Shown piece after piece: positions 62,343 through 64,000 of a stretch of 64,000 nt of DNA. This stretch comes from Kangiella taiwanensis. GTDB taxonomy: Bacteria > Pseudomonadota > Gammaproteobacteria > Enterobacterales > Kangiellaceae. Position 1 is the first letter of the stretch, and each line of letters begins with the position of its first letter. The position numbers were made by a program, and so were the translations under genes. A model generated the notes under the pieces. That model saw only the letters and a list, made by a program, of their open reading frames with translations. It did not search any database and was not told where the DNA came from. The stretch spans positions 992,001 through 1,056,000 of the forward strand of contig NZ_JAHCLT010000001.1 of assembly GCF_020005165.1 (NCBI RefSeq), written 5' to 3'.

Positions 62343-64000
62343 ATGGATCAAAGTAACTTTTTTCCACCCGTCAAAAAGTTACTGGTGGCTGGCGCTGTTT
62401 TTGCTGCGTTAGGCTTCAGTAACACAACTATAGCTGCGGAAGAGGATGATGGTGCTGAAGCTGAAAGCATTGTTATTACTGGTTCGCGTATTCGACAAGC
62501 GCAGGCAGAAGGCGCTAACCCAGTTCAAGTATTATCACGTGAAGACTTAGAACGCACAGGTTTAAAAACGGTTGGCGATATTTTGCAACGTTTACCTGCC
62601 GCTGGTTCTGCGTTGAACACCCGCTTTAATAGTAGCGGTAACTTCGGTTTCCCACCTGATGGGGGTGGTATCGGTGCTGGTGCTGCGGAGGTTGCGCTTC
62701 GTCACCTAGATGCAAAGAGAACTTTGGTTCTAGTTGATGGTGTTCGTTGGGTAAACGGTTCATCAGCTTCTGGTGTTTCCAACTCTGTTGACTTAAATAC
62801 CATTCCAATCAGTATCATTGAGCGCATTGAAATCCTAGAGGATGGCGCATCATCAATCTATGGTTCGGATGCGATTGCTGGTGTTGTTAACGTGATCACG
62901 CGTAAAGACTTTGATGGTATGGAGTTTAATGCCTATGGCGGCATGTACGATGAAGGTGACGGTGAAACCGGTCAGTTTGATTTAGCTTTTGGTGCGCAAG
63001 GTGATCGCCATCGAGTATTCTTCAGCATTAGCCACTACGACCAACAAAAGGTTGACTCTTTTGAGCGTGAGCTTTCTCGATTCCCAACGCCTGGAACAGG
63101 GCTAACTCGCGGTAGTTCGGGCACGCCTCAAGGCCGTTTCTTGTTCTTCGGACAAGACAATAATAATGACGGTGATCCAGATGTTGTTAACTTGACGATT
63201 AACGATGGTGTTACAGGAATACCAAGTTATGATCCGAATAACCCTGGCGGTCCTAACGATGATTTCCATGTGTTCACTAACGCTGATCGCTTCAACTTTG
63301 CTTCATACAACTTGTATGTCACACCTAGTCAAAGAACGTCGATTTTTGGACAAACGGACTATCAAATAACGGATAACGTTAATTTTTACGCAAAAGCGTT
63401 GTATAACAACCGTAAGTCAACTAACCAAGCAGCCCCAGAGCCTATTTTTATCGGTCCTGATGCAGGAACAGGTGGTTTGGCTGACACGGTTATTGTTCAC
63501 GAAACTAACCCTTACAACCCATTTGGCATGACGCTAGATTCGTCGAACTTCATTTTCGCTGGACGTCGTCCAATTGAAGGTGGCCCTCGTATCTTCCGTC
63601 AAAATGTTGATACTAGCTATATTGGTTTAGGTTTCGAAGGTGACTTCGTCGCTGGGGATAACGTGTTCTTCTGGGATGTTAACTACAATCACGGTAAGAA
63701 CTACGCTACACAGATTAAGCGTGGTGGTTATAACATCCGTCGCATCAAAAATGCTTTAGGTCCATTGGCGGATTGCCAAGCTATGGCTGGCTGTGTCCCT
63801 CTGAACTTGTTTGGTGGTCAGGGCAATGGTTCTGGAACTATCACACAAGAAATGTTGGACTATATCCAGTTCATCCAAAAGGATGCCAGTGAAAACGTTA
63901 TCGATACGATTTCGGCAAATATTTCAGGTGATTTATTTGAAATGCCAGCGGGTTACTTCTCGTTTGCAGCCGGTGTTGAGTCACGTGAGTATCGTGGCTT
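62343..64000 (+). CDS. TonB-dependent outer membrane receptor, N-terminal part
   Basis: The frame is open to the window end (552 codons seen). GGGGA lies five bases before the ATG. A signal peptide ([15 protein letters not shown], cleavage near IAA, about 32) leads to a TonB-box-like IVITGSRIR. The plug domain has [70 protein letters not shown]. Barrel strands then begin. The extended Gly/Asn/Asp-rich loops and plug type are those of large receptors in marine gammaproteobacteria that take up peptides or carbohydrates; the ligand is not known. Confidence 0.9.
   Translation, partial: MDQSNFFPPVKKLLVAGAVFAALGFSNTTIAAEEDDGAEAESIVITGSRIRQAQAEGANPVQVLSREDLERTGLKTVGDILQRLPAAGSALNTRFNSSGNFGFPPDGGGIGAGAAEVALRHLDAKRTLVLVDGVRWVNGSSASGVSNSVDLNTIPISIIERIEILEDGASSIYGSDAIAGVVNVITRKDFDGMEFNAYGGMYDEGDGETGQFDLAFGAQGDRHRVFFSISHYDQQKVDSFERELSRFPTPGTGLTRGSSGTPQGRFLFFGQDNNNDGDPDVVNLTINDGVTGIPSYDPNNPGGPNDDFHVFTNADRFNFASYNLYVTPSQRTSIFGQTDYQITDNVNFYAKALYNNRKSTNQAAPEPIFIGPDAGTGGLADTVIVHETNPYNPFGMTLDSSNFIFAGRRPIEGGPRIFRQNVDTSYIGLGFEGDFVAGDNVFFWDVNYNHGKNYATQIKRGGYNIRRIKNALGPLADCQAMAGCVPLNLFGGQGNGSGTITQEMLDYIQFIQKDASENVIDTISANISGDLFEMPAGYFSFAAGVESREYRG

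Noticed and set aside
1-64000. CRISPR arrays, tRNA or rRNA genes, insertion sequences, prophage or integrase genes
   Set aside because: I looked for regularly spaced repeats, cloverleaf-like segments, transposase or integrase motifs and found none.

Overview
The window is gammaproteobacterial chromosome with no rRNA, tRNA, phage or insertion sequence. Evidence is E. coli-like synteny (gloB–yafS–rnhA–dnaQ; holD position–rimI and prfC; tesA–ybbA–ybbP; ycjX–ycjF), the arginine succinyltransferase (AST) genes, FadR of enterobacterial type, PsrA, RlmKL and FadE. The base composition is moderately AT-rich. With the mix of peptide and amino-acid use, Na+ transport and VolA-type lipase, a marine or halophilic oligotroph such as Kangiella is a reasonable guess, but this is inference from memory of protein families, not from a search.

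Layout. 1–3.9 kb: ycjX (3' part), ycjF and a NatAB-like ABC exporter. 3.9–8.2 kb: mltD and gloB on the minus strand, divergent from yafS-like, rnhA and dnaQ. 8.5–16.3 kb: a tightly coupled Mrp-type Na+/H+ antiporter operon (E-F-G-[A C-terminus+B]-C-D1-D2-small membrane protein-D3), preceded by a promoter and a hairpin/terminator leader. 16.2–20.9 kb: an accessory block made of a secreted MACPF-like protein, a divergent CadC/ToxR-type membrane regulator, and a small exported peptide with two C-terminal cysteines. 21.2–24.4 kb: fadR with a foldable leader, then a VolA-like lipase lipoprotein with a FadR-like site before it. 24.5–30.8 kb: sohB, tpm, an S9 peptidase, a LuxR-HTH/TPR regulator whose start codon lies in a perfect 12-bp inverted repeat, and a YiiX-like permuted papain-fold protein. 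30.8–34.8 kb: a dicarboxylate/amino-acid symporter divergent from a BlaI/M56-TonB pair with two perfect BlaI-type dyads. 34.8–41 kb: astB, astD and astA divergent from astC, then ompW. 41–51.4 kb: a repeat-rich gap, tesA / ybbA-ybbP, topA, pyrD, rlmKL. 51.5–56 kb: a Lys/Ala-rich histone-like protein, a glutaredoxin-like protein, and psrA-fadE with an operator inside the promoter. 56–64 kb: a short leuA, a candidate holD, rimI, a YbdG-type channel, prfC, a TatD-family nuclease, and a TonB-dependent receptor that runs off the window.

How the genes fit together. Lipid use recurs: FadR, the VolA-like lipase, TesA, PsrA and FadE. Amino-acid use is represented by the S9 peptidase, the symporter and AST catabolism. 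Na+ handling is represented by Mrp, NatAB and the cation-coupled symporter. The accessory signals most worth following are the MACPF-like/CadC-like/peptide block, the LuxR-TPR palindrome, the leaders before the Mrp operon and fadR, and the Mrp operon itself, where one subunit seems to start at ATA.
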